Shown here in pieces: positions 27,536-35,752 of a DNA stretch of 64,000 bases. This stretch comes from Mucilaginibacter rubeus (GTDB lineage Bacteria; Bacteroidota; Bacteroidia; Sphingobacteriales; Sphingobacteriaceae). The notes beneath the pieces are model-generated. The model saw only the letters and a list, made by a program, of their open reading frames with translations. It did not search any database and was not told the origin of the DNA. Location: contig NZ_BMKD01000001.1 of NCBI RefSeq assembly GCF_014643835.1, positions 496,001-560,000 on the forward strand, in the 5' to 3' direction. Both the position numbers and the translations under genes were made by a program. Position 1 is the stretch's first letter, and every line of letters starts with the position of its first letter.

Positions 27536-29054
27536 CGCTTATCCTCGTAAGGCCTTTGGTTGCTGGCCCGGTTAATACATTGCCATCAATATCGTAGCGC
27601 GCGCCATGGCAAGGGCAGTCCCAACTCTTTTCTTCGCTGTTCCAGCTAACAATGCAGGCGGCGTGAGTACATACGGGATTCAGGACATGTATGGTGCCGT
27701 CGTCATCGCGGTAAGCGGCGATTTTGTTTCCGTCTACTTCAACCACTTTGCCGGTGCCAGGCTTTAACCTGTTCAGCGAATCGGTACTTTTAATATTCAG
27801 GCGATCAGCCACAAAGTGGTAGGCTACATCGGCGTTTTCTTTTACAAATTCGCTAAACCCGTCTATCGGTTTTATTCTGCCCGGATTAAACAGTTTTTCA
27901 TATTTGCTGCCTTTGCCGCTTACCAGGTCGGCAAGGATTTGGGCGGCAACACTTCCAAGCATCATGCCGTTGCCATTATAACCGGTTGCGCAGTAAATAC
28001 CATTGGCCGCTAAAGGCATGCGGCCGATATAAGGAAGGCCATCTACGGGTACATAATACTGGCTTGACCACCGGTATTTCACCGATGATACATTATAATA
28101 CTTACGTGCATATTTTTCAAGGTCGCCAAAAGCTTTCTCCGGCTCTTCGTGCCCCGTCTTATGATCAAGCCCGCCAATCAACAATAATTTTTGTCCGTCT
28201 ATTACATGTGTCCGCACATAATGATATGGTTCCTGGCAGTCATAAATAAGTCCGTCAGGATATTTTCCGCTATGGAGTTTAACGGCCAATACGTAACTGC
28301 GGTAAGGTGCGCATTCGAAATTGAGTACATTGATATTCGGCGGCATGTGGGTGGCATAGATTACATTTTTTGCACGGATCTTATTTTCACCGGCCTGCAC
28401 ATTATGTATTTCATCTTCAGTGACTATTTTTTCAACAAGCGTATTTTCTAATAAGGTGCCGCCGGCTTCCAAATAAGCTTTTAGTAATCCTTTTAAATAT
28501 TTTATGGGATGAAATTGTGCCTGGCCATCGAAAGCCAAAGCTTTTTGAAAAGGAACAGGTGTCGGTACTTCGTCTGTATATTTTACAGGAACGCCAACTT
28601 TGGTAGCACCCTGGTATATGTCATCCAGCATTTTCACTTCATCTTCATTTTCGGCATACAGGTAACCGGTTTTCGGTTCATAATCGCACTTGATGCCATA
28701 GATATCGATATTGGTCTTAATCAGTTCGAACCCCTCATTGATCGCGTCTGCAAAACCCTGTGCGCCTTCCTCGCCAAAAGCACTTTCAGCTTCGCTGTAA
28801 GTAGTATCAGCAAAAGTATTGATATGTGCGCTCGTGCCGCCGGTTGTGCCAAAACCGATATTATGCGCTTCTGTAATAATGGTAGCCTTGCCTGCTTTTT
28901 GTAATAGCAGCGCCGCCGTCATACCAGTGATTCCGGCGCCAACAATGAGGCAATCATATATTTTATCTTCAGGCCTAACCCTGGCTGCCGAACTGCTGAG
29001 AGACTGCCAGGGGCTATTCCTGGTACCATCTCGTTTAAGATTGATTAATGTCAT
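27522..29054 (-). CDS. FAD-dependent oxidoreductase with C-terminal Rieske domain
   Basis: A 510-residue two-domain protein. Residues 33-390 are a DAO-type FAD domain with the dinucleotide-binding motif VGAGITGMTAALLLQKAG and the second FAD motif YCATGYNGNGMMLGSVAAQILADL. Residues about 425-510 are a Rieske 2Fe-2S domain with ligands Cys462, His464, Cys480 and His483 (CTHAAC ... CPCHGARYD). This fusion is widespread in bacteria, often in stress-related loci, and its substrate is not known. It is the first gene of the operon that continues with the membrane protein, SpoIIAA-like protein and GH130. The start is ATG at 29054. Confidence 0.92.
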   Translation of the reverse strand: MTLINLKRDGTRNSPWQSLSSSAARVRPEDKIYDCLIVGAGITGMTAALLLQKAGKATIITEAHNIGFGTTGGTSAHINTFADTTYSEAESAFGEEGAQGFADAINEGFELIKTNIDIYGIKCDYEPKTGYLYAENEDEVKMLDDIYQGATKVGVPVKYTDEVPTPVPFQKALAFDGQAQFHPIKYLKGLLKAYLEAGGTLLENTLVEKIVTEDEIHNVQAGENKIRAKNVIYATHMPPNINVLNFECAPYRSYVLAVKLHSGKYPDGLIYDCQEPYHYVRTHVIDGQKLLLIGGLDHKTGHEEPEKAFGDLEKYARKYYNVSSVKYRWSSQYYVPVDGLPYIGRMPLAANGIYCATGYNGNGMMLGSVAAQILADLVSGKGSKYEKLFNPGRIKPIDGFSEFVKENADVAYHFVADRLNIKSTDSLNRLKPGTGKVVEVDGNKIAAYRDDDGTIHVLNPVCTHAACIVSWNSEEKSWDCPCHGARYDIDGNVLTGPATKGLTRISDDEN

Positions 29055-29284
29055 TGCATAGATTTTGTACCATTAAATACAGTGCAAATGCGTAATGGTT
29101 TCTTTTGAAGAATATTTTTAATTATTTAATTAAATTAGGAGAGGGTGTAGCTGATATAGTCGACTCCCGCGGGGGAAGTGCTGTTAGGGTTAATTCAAAG
29201 GGTTGGGGACTAACGGTTTGAATAGGTTTATATAGCATATCACATTTATGCCAACCATTTATGCATATGTTTGTTAAGCCAATC

Positions 29285-29668
29285 ATGCAACACGAAACTA
29301 CTAAAACACGGTACACTGATATCGAATTAAATGAATTCAGAACGTTGATCAAAGAAAAGATCGGCATGGCACGCGAAGAGCTGCAGGAACTGGTGGGGAC
29401 GCTCAGTGCTTCAAACACCAACGGAGACGATGCCGCAATTGCGGGCAAGACGCTTGAAGATGGTTCGGCAACTTTTGAAAAGGAACAGATCAACCAGCTG
29501 GCCGCCCGCCAGAAAAAATTCATCGAGCAGCTTGAAGCCGCGCTGATGCGTATTGAAAACAGGACTTATGGCATTTGCCGTACTACCGGTAAACTGATAC
29601 CAAGGGAACGCCTGCTTGCTGTGCCGCACACTACCCAAAGCATGGAAGCCAAACTTAAACAGGCATGA
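29285..29668 (+). CDS. TraR/DksA-like protein with degenerate zinc finger
   Basis: A 127-residue protein: a coiled-coil N-terminal part (DIELNEFRTLIKEKIGMAREELQELVG, then FEKEQINQLAARQKKFIEQLEAALMRIENRTYG) followed by ICRTTGKLIPRERLLAVPHTT, the DksA/TraR C-terminal block. Only one of the usual four zinc cysteines remains, as is common in Bacteroidota versions. DksA proteins bind in the secondary channel of RNA polymerase; whether this variant does so is inference. The frame is open to 29261, but the ATG at 29285 (MQHETTKTRY) gives the usual N-terminus. Its TGA overlaps the next ATG by 4 bp. Confidence 0.85.
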   Translation: MQHETTKTRYTDIELNEFRTLIKEKIGMAREELQELVGTLSASNTNGDDAAIAGKTLEDGSATFEKEQINQLAARQKKFIEQLEAALMRIENRTYGICRTTGKLIPRERLLAVPHTTQSMEAKLKQA

Positions 29669-29892
29669 GTTCGGCATTTGTAAAAGAAGGGGAGGCCAGG
29701 CACCTTAAAGATGTTGCACCGAATATAGGCGCACTGCTTTTTTTTCTGGGGGTGGAAAACAACGGGACTATTATCCGTGATGAGAAAATCTACTTTAGTC
29801 AAAAACATGGCCGTGATGTTTATGAAATGAGTGACGGCCTGGCCTATGCCCTTGACGATGACAATCATTGGTATATCATACTTGACCTATGA
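29665..29892 (+). CDS. 75-residue protein of unknown function
   Basis: A small soluble protein (MSSAFVKEGEARHLKDVAPNI at the start, ending DDDNHWYIILDL). It has no signal or membrane segment and no motif I recognise. It overlaps the DksA-like gene and the following DUF72 gene by ATGA at both ends, so it is certainly translated as part of a coupled three-gene operon. Confidence 0.75.
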   Translation: MSSAFVKEGEARHLKDVAPNIGALLFFLGVENNGTIIRDEKIYFSQKHGRDVYEMSDGLAYALDDDNHWYIILDL

Positions 29893-30617
29893 AAGGACTA
29901 TTTTTTGGAGGTACCAGTGGCTTACAAATCGACAGGCCCAGGCGGGATTTTCCGCCTGAATACAGCCATTTGTCGCGGTTGGGTTATTATGCTTTGCAGG
30001 AAAACAGTATAGAGATCAACAGCTCTTTTTATAAAATCCCGCAGGCAAAAACCATAGCCCGGTGGGCAACGGAAGTAACCGAGGGGTTTCGTTTCACTTT
30101 CAAGCTGTGGCAGGGGATCACGCACCAAAAAAGTTTGTTTTTTAATGAGGAAGAGGTTACCCGTTTTATGCAGGCTATCCATTTGCCGGAAACTGAGCGG
30201 GGTTGCCTGCTTGTTCAGTTTCCGCCAAGCCTGCAGGCGGGTGCACTTCCTCAATTAACAGAGTTACTGGAGGCCCTTAAACCTTATACCTGGCCCATGG
30301 CCGTCGAATTTCGTCACCCGTCCTGGTACAGGGATGAAGTTTTTGAACTTTTAAACTGGTACCAGGCTGCAATGGTACTGCAGGATATGCCCAAATCGGC
30401 CACGCCCATGGAAATCACTGCCGATGAACTGGTTTACCTGCGCTTTCATGGCCCATCAGGCAATTATAAAGGAAGTTACAGTGAAAGTTTCCTTTCTGAA
30501 TACGCATCGTATATCAATGAATGGCAGCAGGAGGGTAAAACAGTTTACGTGTACTTCAACAATACCGCCGGGGCGGCACTGGAAAATCTCCAGTTATTGA
30601 AACAGCTTCTCGTTTAA
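29889..30617 (+). CDS. DUF72 family protein (second copy)
   Basis: A 242-residue DUF72/YecE protein: FGGTSGLQ at the N-terminus, ENSIEINSSFYKIPQ, FTFKLWQGITHQK, GCLLVQFPPSL, AVEFRHPSWYRDEVFELL, LVYLRFHGPSGNYKGSYSE and VYVYFNNTAGAAL. It resembles the copy at 23740-24474 in all blocks but is clearly diverged. It is the last gene of the DksA-like operon; its ATG overlaps the stop of the 75-residue protein. Confidence 0.9.
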   Translation: MKGLFFGGTSGLQIDRPRRDFPPEYSHLSRLGYYALQENSIEINSSFYKIPQAKTIARWATEVTEGFRFTFKLWQGITHQKSLFFNEEEVTRFMQAIHLPETERGCLLVQFPPSLQAGALPQLTELLEALKPYTWPMAVEFRHPSWYRDEVFELLNWYQAAMVLQDMPKSATPMEITADELVYLRFHGPSGNYKGSYSESFLSEYASYINEWQQEGKTVYVYFNNTAGAALENLQLLKQLLV

Positions 30618-30919
30618 GCAATACCCCTGGTAGCTTAAATCTGCCCTGTAACGAACGCTTTATTGGATCGGTATCTGCGTGTGTTTATTAGTGTTATAAA
30701 TACAATTAATTTTTTTATTTCTGTTTTTCGATATAAATTATTTCTTATCTTGTCGTCGTTATAGCCTAAAATAGTTACACCATGGCAAAATTGCTGCTTA
30801 GGATGTGATAAACGTAAACAACAATCTGATTGGTTAATTTTATCTCGCTTAATTAAATGTATTTAGTACGCTTATAATTATGTGCGTACGAAATGCCGGT
30901 TAGGATGATTTTATCTTAA
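30618..30919. other. Intergenic region before the sigma-factor relic
   Basis: About 300 bp of AT-rich sequence after the second DUF72 gene. I see no gene. A stretch near 30749 (TATCTTGT) resembles the Bacteroidota -7 element TAnnTTTG with one mismatch, but no convincing -33 element accompanies it. Confidence 0.4.
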
Positions 30920-31039
30920 ATGAAAAATTTTTATGATCATGCGGATGTTCAATTGACCGGGCTTTTTGAACCTGGAGATATTGACGCGTGTGAAGGAATC
31001 TACAACTGGTATTGGCTAAAGCTCGTAGGATACTTATAG
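30920..31039 (+). pseudogene. Relic of an ECF RNA polymerase sigma factor (N-terminal piece)
   Basis: A 39-codon frame with the core LTGLFEPGDIDACEGIYNWYW, then LKLVGYL and a TAG. This closely matches the start of sigma-70 region 2 in Bacteroidota ECF factors (LxxGDxxAFxxIYxxYWxxLxxxA). The frame ends there, and neither other frame downstream continues with the conserved region 2 or region 4 helices, so about 150 residues are missing. ECF sigma factors normally sit before an anti-sigma gene and susC in glycan loci; here only the relic remains, 62 bp before the GH127 gene. Confidence 0.5.
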
Positions 31040-31101
31040 AAATAAACAAAGCGCGGGATGGCGGGTTGGCCGTTACTGCTTTTGAACTAATAATCATCAG
31101 G

Positions 31102-33081
31102 ATGAAAAAAAGATTACTTATTGCATTATCATTTTATTGCGGCGTTGCTTACGCGCAAACTAAGGATTACCCCATTAAGCCGGTATCATTTACCAATGTA
31201 AAGCTTAACGATAAGTTTTGGACCTCGCGTATCGAAACTAACCGTACGGTCACCATCCCGGCATCATTTGCCCGGTGCGAGAATACCGGCAGGGTTAAAA
31301 ATTTTGAAATGGCGGCTGCCCGCAGCGGTAAGTTTTGTACTAAGTTTCCTTTTGATGATACGGATATTTATAAAACCATTGAGGGCGCATCTTATTCTAT
31401 GGCCGTTCATCCTGATGCAAAGCTGGATGCCTATGTCGATTCATTGATCACGATAGTAGGGAAAGCGCAGGAGCCGGACGGATATCTTTATACTGCCCGC
31501 ACTATTGACCCATTGCATCCGCACACGTGGTCGGGCCCGGAGCGTTGGGTAAAAGAGAATGAACTGAGCCACGAACTGTATAACTCCGGACACATGTTTG
31601 AGGCAGCGGCCGCACATTACCTGGCTACCAACAAGCGCAACTTTTTAGATATCGCGCTTAAAAATGCCGATCTGCTGGTTAAAACCTTCGGGCCGGGTAA
31701 AAGGCATGTAGCGCCCGGCCATGAGATTGTGGAAATGGGCCTGGTACGCCTGTACCGTATCACCGGCAAAAAAGAATATCTCGATCTTGCTAAATTTTTT
31801 ATTGACGAAAGAGGGCACCGCACCTATGATAAAACCAGTACCGATGAGTGGAAAAACGGGATGTACTGGCAGGACAATGAACCTGTCATAGCACAGGAAG
31901 ATGCCGAAGGTCATGCCGTAAGGGCAATGTACCTGTACTCGGGCATGGCCGATGTTGCCGCTTTAACCGGTGACAAGGAATACATTACCGCCATTGATAA
32001 GATCTGGAACAACATGGTTGGCAAAAAGATCTACGTGCAGGGGGGAATCGGCGCAGTGCCGGGCGGTGAACGTTTCGGAGCCGATTATGAGTTGCCAAAT
32101 ACTACCGCTTATAATGAAACCTGTGCGGCAATAGGTGATGTGTTCTGGAACCAGAGGATGTTCCTGCTGCACGGCGAGTCGAAATATATTGATGTGATGG
32201 AAAAGGTTTTATATAACGGGTTAATTTCGGGTGTTGGGCTGGATGGTAAGACATTCTTCTACACCAATGCCATGCAGGTAACCAATGGGGTTACACATCA
32301 TGAGCTTGAGCCCGAGCGTTCCGGCTGGTTTGAGTGCTCATGCTGCCCAACCAATATGGCGCGTTTCCTGCCGTCGTTATCAGGCTATATGTATGCTCAA
32401 AAGGATAATAATGTATTTGTGAACCTGTTTATTGCTGGTACAGCAAATATGGAGATTGGTAATAAAAAAGTGAGCATTGTTCAAAGCAATAATTACCCGT
32501 GGAATGGTGCACTGTCGTTTGCTGTAACACCGGAGACGGCAACTAATTTTGCTATGCACATCCGGATCCCGGGCTGGGCAAGAGCACAGGCGATCCCGTC
32601 TGACCTGTATGTTTTCCAAAATAAATCGGCTGCAAAAATCAGCCTGAAACTAAACGGCAAAGTGGTTGCTTATAAAGTTGAAAATGGCTACGCTGTAATT
32701 AACAGGCAATGGAAAAAAGGTGATAACATCCAATTAAACCTGCCGATGGAAGTTAAAAAGGTTATTGCCAATAAAGCATTGGTTGATGATAAAGGTAAAA
32801 CAGCCCTTCAACGCGGCCCGATTATGTATTGCGCCGAGTGGAAAGATAACGGCGGAACAGTGAGCAATTTAGCAATTCCCGCAAATGCGACTTTTAAACC
32901 AGTAGCCGAGCCAAACCTGTTAAATGGCGTAACTGTTTTAAAAGGAGAGATCCTAAGTAAAACAAAAGGCGAATCTGCTAAAAAGGTAGAGCTTATGGCC
33001 ATTCCTTATTATTCATGGGCAAACCGTGGTAAAGGCGAAATGACCGTTTGGTTTCCCGAAGTAAATGCAGCTGCCAAATAA
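31102..33081 (+). CDS. GH127 beta-L-arabinofuranosidase-like protein
   Basis: A secreted 659-residue glycoside hydrolase (family GH127, formerly DUF1680). The signal peptide is MKKRLLIALSFYCGVAYAQ. The catalytic (alpha/alpha)6 barrel shows ASYSMAVHPDAKLDAYVD, EDAEGHAVRAMYLYSG, the conserved Glu339-Thr-Cys341 (YNETCAAIGD) and the cysteine cluster Cys412, Cys414, Cys415 (FECSCCPTN) that in characterised GH127 enzymes supplies the zinc ligands and nucleophile. A C-terminal beta-sandwich follows (VENGYAVINRQWKKGD). Known members release beta-L-arabinofuranose from plant glycans. The frame is open to 31012, but the ATG at 31102 starts the signal peptide. Gene relics lie on both sides. Confidence 0.93.
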   Translation: MKKRLLIALSFYCGVAYAQTKDYPIKPVSFTNVKLNDKFWTSRIETNRTVTIPASFARCENTGRVKNFEMAAARSGKFCTKFPFDDTDIYKTIEGASYSMAVHPDAKLDAYVDSLITIVGKAQEPDGYLYTARTIDPLHPHTWSGPERWVKENELSHELYNSGHMFEAAAAHYLATNKRNFLDIALKNADLLVKTFGPGKRHVAPGHEIVEMGLVRLYRITGKKEYLDLAKFFIDERGHRTYDKTSTDEWKNGMYWQDNEPVIAQEDAEGHAVRAMYLYSGMADVAALTGDKEYITAIDKIWNNMVGKKIYVQGGIGAVPGGERFGADYELPNTTAYNETCAAIGDVFWNQRMFLLHGESKYIDVMEKVLYNGLISGVGLDGKTFFYTNAMQVTNGVTHHELEPERSGWFECSCCPTNMARFLPSLSGYMYAQKDNNVFVNLFIAGTANMEIGNKKVSIVQSNNYPWNGALSFAVTPETATNFAMHIRIPGWARAQAIPSDLYVFQNKSAAKISLKLNGKVVAYKVENGYAVINRQWKKGDNIQLNLPMEVKKVIANKALVDDKGKTALQRGPIMYCAEWKDNGGTVSNLAIPANATFKPVAEPNLLNGVTVLKGEILSKTKGESAKKVELMAIPYYSWANRGKGEMTVWFPEVNAAAK

Positions 33082-33089
33082 ATATTTAA

Positions 33090-33236
33090 AGCTTCAGCAA
33101 CTCTCCAGCAAAAAAAATAAGATGGTTTAGGGTAATTGCATTCAGCATTCCCGTACTTGTTTTATTATTTGCCAAAGCATTGCTGAGGCTTTTCCATTAC
33201 AGGCATGATACCAGCCTGTTTAGCAAATACCCTTGA
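33090..33236 (+). pseudogene. Relic of a membrane-anchored protein N-terminus
   Basis: A forward frame without an ATG reads KKIRWFRVIAFSIPVLVLLF, then AKALLRLFHYRHDTSLFSKYP and a TGA. The hydrophobic anchor followed by LRLFHYxHDxSLF resembles the N-terminus of a family of anchored SGNH-like or TPR proteins common in Sphingobacteria, cut off after about 45 residues and lacking a start codon. The remaining spacer to 33525 is AT-rich with no gene; a frame at 33205-33405 is rejected. The assignment is from memory of the motif. Confidence 0.3.
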
Positions 33237-33525
33237 TGACCTTGACTATTGGGTGATAAATACGCGAAAAGTATTTATATACACTACCAGTTCAACTGAG
33301 TTAACCCGCGAAGGAATTGGCAACTCATCGCAGCAAAGTTCAGAAACCTATACGCCATTATTTAAGCTCCCCGGCGTAATCTCAAAACATTTATATATTT
33401 TTTGAAAATTGTCAGATATTAGGCTTAAAATTAAATAATCAAAATTTACAAGTCTTCACTGCCTATCCCTTAAGATTTGCCGGCATATCTTTTTTCTGAA
33501 AATTTGAAATGTTTAATAAGCAATA

Positions 33526-35529
33526 ATGAAAAATATTAAAGTGATCATCCTTGCAATCATAACTACCTTTTTTATGGCCGGGGCTTCGACTAATGCGCAA
33601 AGCAGCAAATTAATCACCGCCGATGTTTGTGTATATGGCGGAACCTCCGCAGGGGTAATCGCTGCATATACGGCAAAAAAGATGGGCAAAACGGTGATTT
33701 TGATAGAGCCGGGAAAGCATTTAGGTGGCATGAGTTCGGGAGGTCTTGGCTACACGGATATTGGGAACAAATATGTGGTGACCGGCTTAGCACGTGATTT
33801 TTACCGCCGTATAGGTACGCATTACGGAAAATTTGAACAATGGATATTTGAGCCAAAGGTAGCGGAGGGAATTTTTAATGATTATGTAAAAAGGGCTGGC
33901 TTTCCTGTTTTATTCGGGAACAGGCTTATAAAAGTGAAAAAGGAAAAAAATCAGCTAAAGGAAATTATAGTAGAGGACAGCTATAAGCCCTCGACTGCTA
34001 CCAATAAAACTATTCGAGCTAAGGTATTTATTGATTGTACTTATGAAGGGGACCTGATGGCCCGCTCGGGTGTTTCTTATACTGTAGGAAGAGAAGCTAA
34101 CAGCCGGTATGATGAAACTATAAACGGAGTGGAGTTGCTGGATAAACACCAGTTTCCGGATAATATTGATCCCTATAAAGTGCCGGGCGACGCAAAAAGT
34201 GGTTTGTTGTGGGGTATAAGTAAGGAAGTATTACAAGCAAATGGTGCAGGAGATAAAAAAGTGCAGGCATACAATTTTCGTATCACGTTAACCAATGTGC
34301 CCGAAAACCGGATCCCCATTTCAAAACCCGAAAATTATGATCCCAAAAAGTATGAGTTACTGCTGCGTTTAAAAGAAAAACAACCCTGGAAATCAATTTC
34401 CGATGTTTTTATTATAAGTAAAATGCCCAATGGCAAAACGGATATCAATAATAACGGAGGGTTCTCTACGGATATGATCGGGATGAACTGGGAATATCCG
34501 GAGGCTGATTATAACACAAGGGCCAAAATATGGAAGGAGCATGAAGATTATACCAAAGGCTTCTTTTATTTTATCGGCAATGACAACCGCATACCCGGAA
34601 ATATCAGGGACGAAATGAAACAATGGGGCTACCCTAAAGACGAATATACGGATAACGGGAACTGGACACCGCAGCTTTATATCAGGGAAGCCCGCCGAAT
34701 GATTGGTGAACTGATTATGACCCAGCATCATTGCCAGGGAAAAGAACAGGTAGAAGATGGAGTAGGAATGGCCGCATATGGTATGGATTCGCATAATTGC
34801 GAAAGGTTGGTAGTTAATGGCATGGTGAAAAATGAGGGGGATGTTCAGGTACATGGTTTTGCGCCATACGCTGTTTCGTACAGGGCAATAGTCCCAAAGC
34901 AAAAGGAAGCCGCTAATTTATTTGTCCCGGTATGCTTATCTGCAAGTCATATAGCTTACGGATCAATCAGGATGGAGCCGGTATTCATGGTATTAGGCCA
35001 ATCTTCGGCTGTGGCGGCATGCCAGGCTATTGATAAAAGAATTGCGGTACAGCAGGTTAATGTAAAAGAAGTACAAAGCTTGTTCAGGGCAGACCCTCTT
35101 GCAGATGGTAGTATACCCGAAGTACTGGCTGATAATGAGGACAGTCACATAACAGGCGACTGGAAAACTGAAAAATCAGGCGGCTATGGGCCAACCTATC
35201 TCGCGGATGATTCAAAAGCAGAAACTGCAAAATCGGTAAGGTTTATTCCGGAAAAATTAAAAAAAGGTGCTTACCACGTTTATACCTATTTTCCTAAGGT
35301 TATGAATCCGGCAACAAAAACTTATATTACTATTTATGATGGTGATAAGGCCACAGAAAAGATAATCAGCCAGTCTGATTTGCAGGTAGAAGGCCAAACT
35401 TCAGGTGAGTGGCTTCCACTGGGGCTATATAACTTTTCAGGAGAAAAAAAGGCATATGTTGAAATTTTCAATAAAAACGCGGATGGCGTAATTGTGGCTG
35501 ATGCAGTGCTTTTTGTACCTGTTAGGTAG
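33526..35529 (+). CDS. Secreted FAD-dependent oxidoreductase (FAD_oxidored, xanthan-lyase-like C-terminus)
   Basis: A 667-residue protein with a signal peptide (MKNIKVIILAIITTFFMAGAS, then TNAQ). An FAD-binding domain starts at about 31 (DVCVYGGTSAGVIAAYTAKKMGK, then EPGKHLGGMSSGGLGYTD), with FIDCTYEGDLMARSGV and a C-terminal FAD contact (GSIRMEPVFMVLGQSSAVAACQAI). From about 560 it has a beta-sandwich like the golvesin/xanthan-lyase C-terminal domain (EVLADNEDSHITGDW, ending EIFNKNADGVIVADAVLFVPVR). Such proteins recur in Bacteroidota polysaccharide loci but lack a proven reaction. It lies between GH127 and the first GntR-type regulator. Confidence 0.88.
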   Translation: MKNIKVIILAIITTFFMAGASTNAQSSKLITADVCVYGGTSAGVIAAYTAKKMGKTVILIEPGKHLGGMSSGGLGYTDIGNKYVVTGLARDFYRRIGTHYGKFEQWIFEPKVAEGIFNDYVKRAGFPVLFGNRLIKVKKEKNQLKEIIVEDSYKPSTATNKTIRAKVFIDCTYEGDLMARSGVSYTVGREANSRYDETINGVELLDKHQFPDNIDPYKVPGDAKSGLLWGISKEVLQANGAGDKKVQAYNFRITLTNVPENRIPISKPENYDPKKYELLLRLKEKQPWKSISDVFIISKMPNGKTDINNNGGFSTDMIGMNWEYPEADYNTRAKIWKEHEDYTKGFFYFIGNDNRIPGNIRDEMKQWGYPKDEYTDNGNWTPQLYIREARRMIGELIMTQHHCQGKEQVEDGVGMAAYGMDSHNCERLVVNGMVKNEGDVQVHGFAPYAVSYRAIVPKQKEAANLFVPVCLSASHIAYGSIRMEPVFMVLGQSSAVAACQAIDKRIAVQQVNVKEVQSLFRADPLADGSIPEVLADNEDSHITGDWKTEKSGGYGPTYLADDSKAETAKSVRFIPEKLKKGAYHVYTYFPKVMNPATKTYITIYDGDKATEKIISQSDLQVEGQTSGEWLPLGLYNFSGEKKAYVEIFNKNADGVIVADAVLFVPVR

Positions 35530-35707
35530 TTTTATCGTTTTTGTGCGACGCTTAAATTATTAAATGCCCATATTAAACATAGATTTATTTTATTAGAGGT
35601 GGAGCCTTAAAATAGCTGATAAAAAATACCGATGCTGCCTATACCCCCAATATTTTAATTTAATAACATATTTTATATTTTCATTGCTTATCACGGCTTT
35701 GATAAAA

Positions 35708-35722
35708 TTAAACTATGTTTAA
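35708..35722. promoter_or_regulatory. Candidate operator: TTAAAC-TAT-GTTTAA dyad
   Basis: A perfect 6-bp inverted repeat with a 3-base spacer lies 30 bp before the ATG of the first GntR-type regulator, a typical place for autoregulation. A TTTGAT half-site just upstream (35698-35703) is shared with the dyad before the second regulator. Binding is inference. Confidence 0.35.
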
Positions 35723-35752
35723 CAGCCGTTGTAAACCAATTAAACAAGCATA

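Noticed and set aside
29122-29523. 133-residue reverse frame
   Set aside because: It is antisense to the DksA-like gene, which has clear family motifs.
33205-33405. 66-residue frame after GH127
   Set aside because: No recognisable feature, and it overlaps the more convincing relic in another frame.
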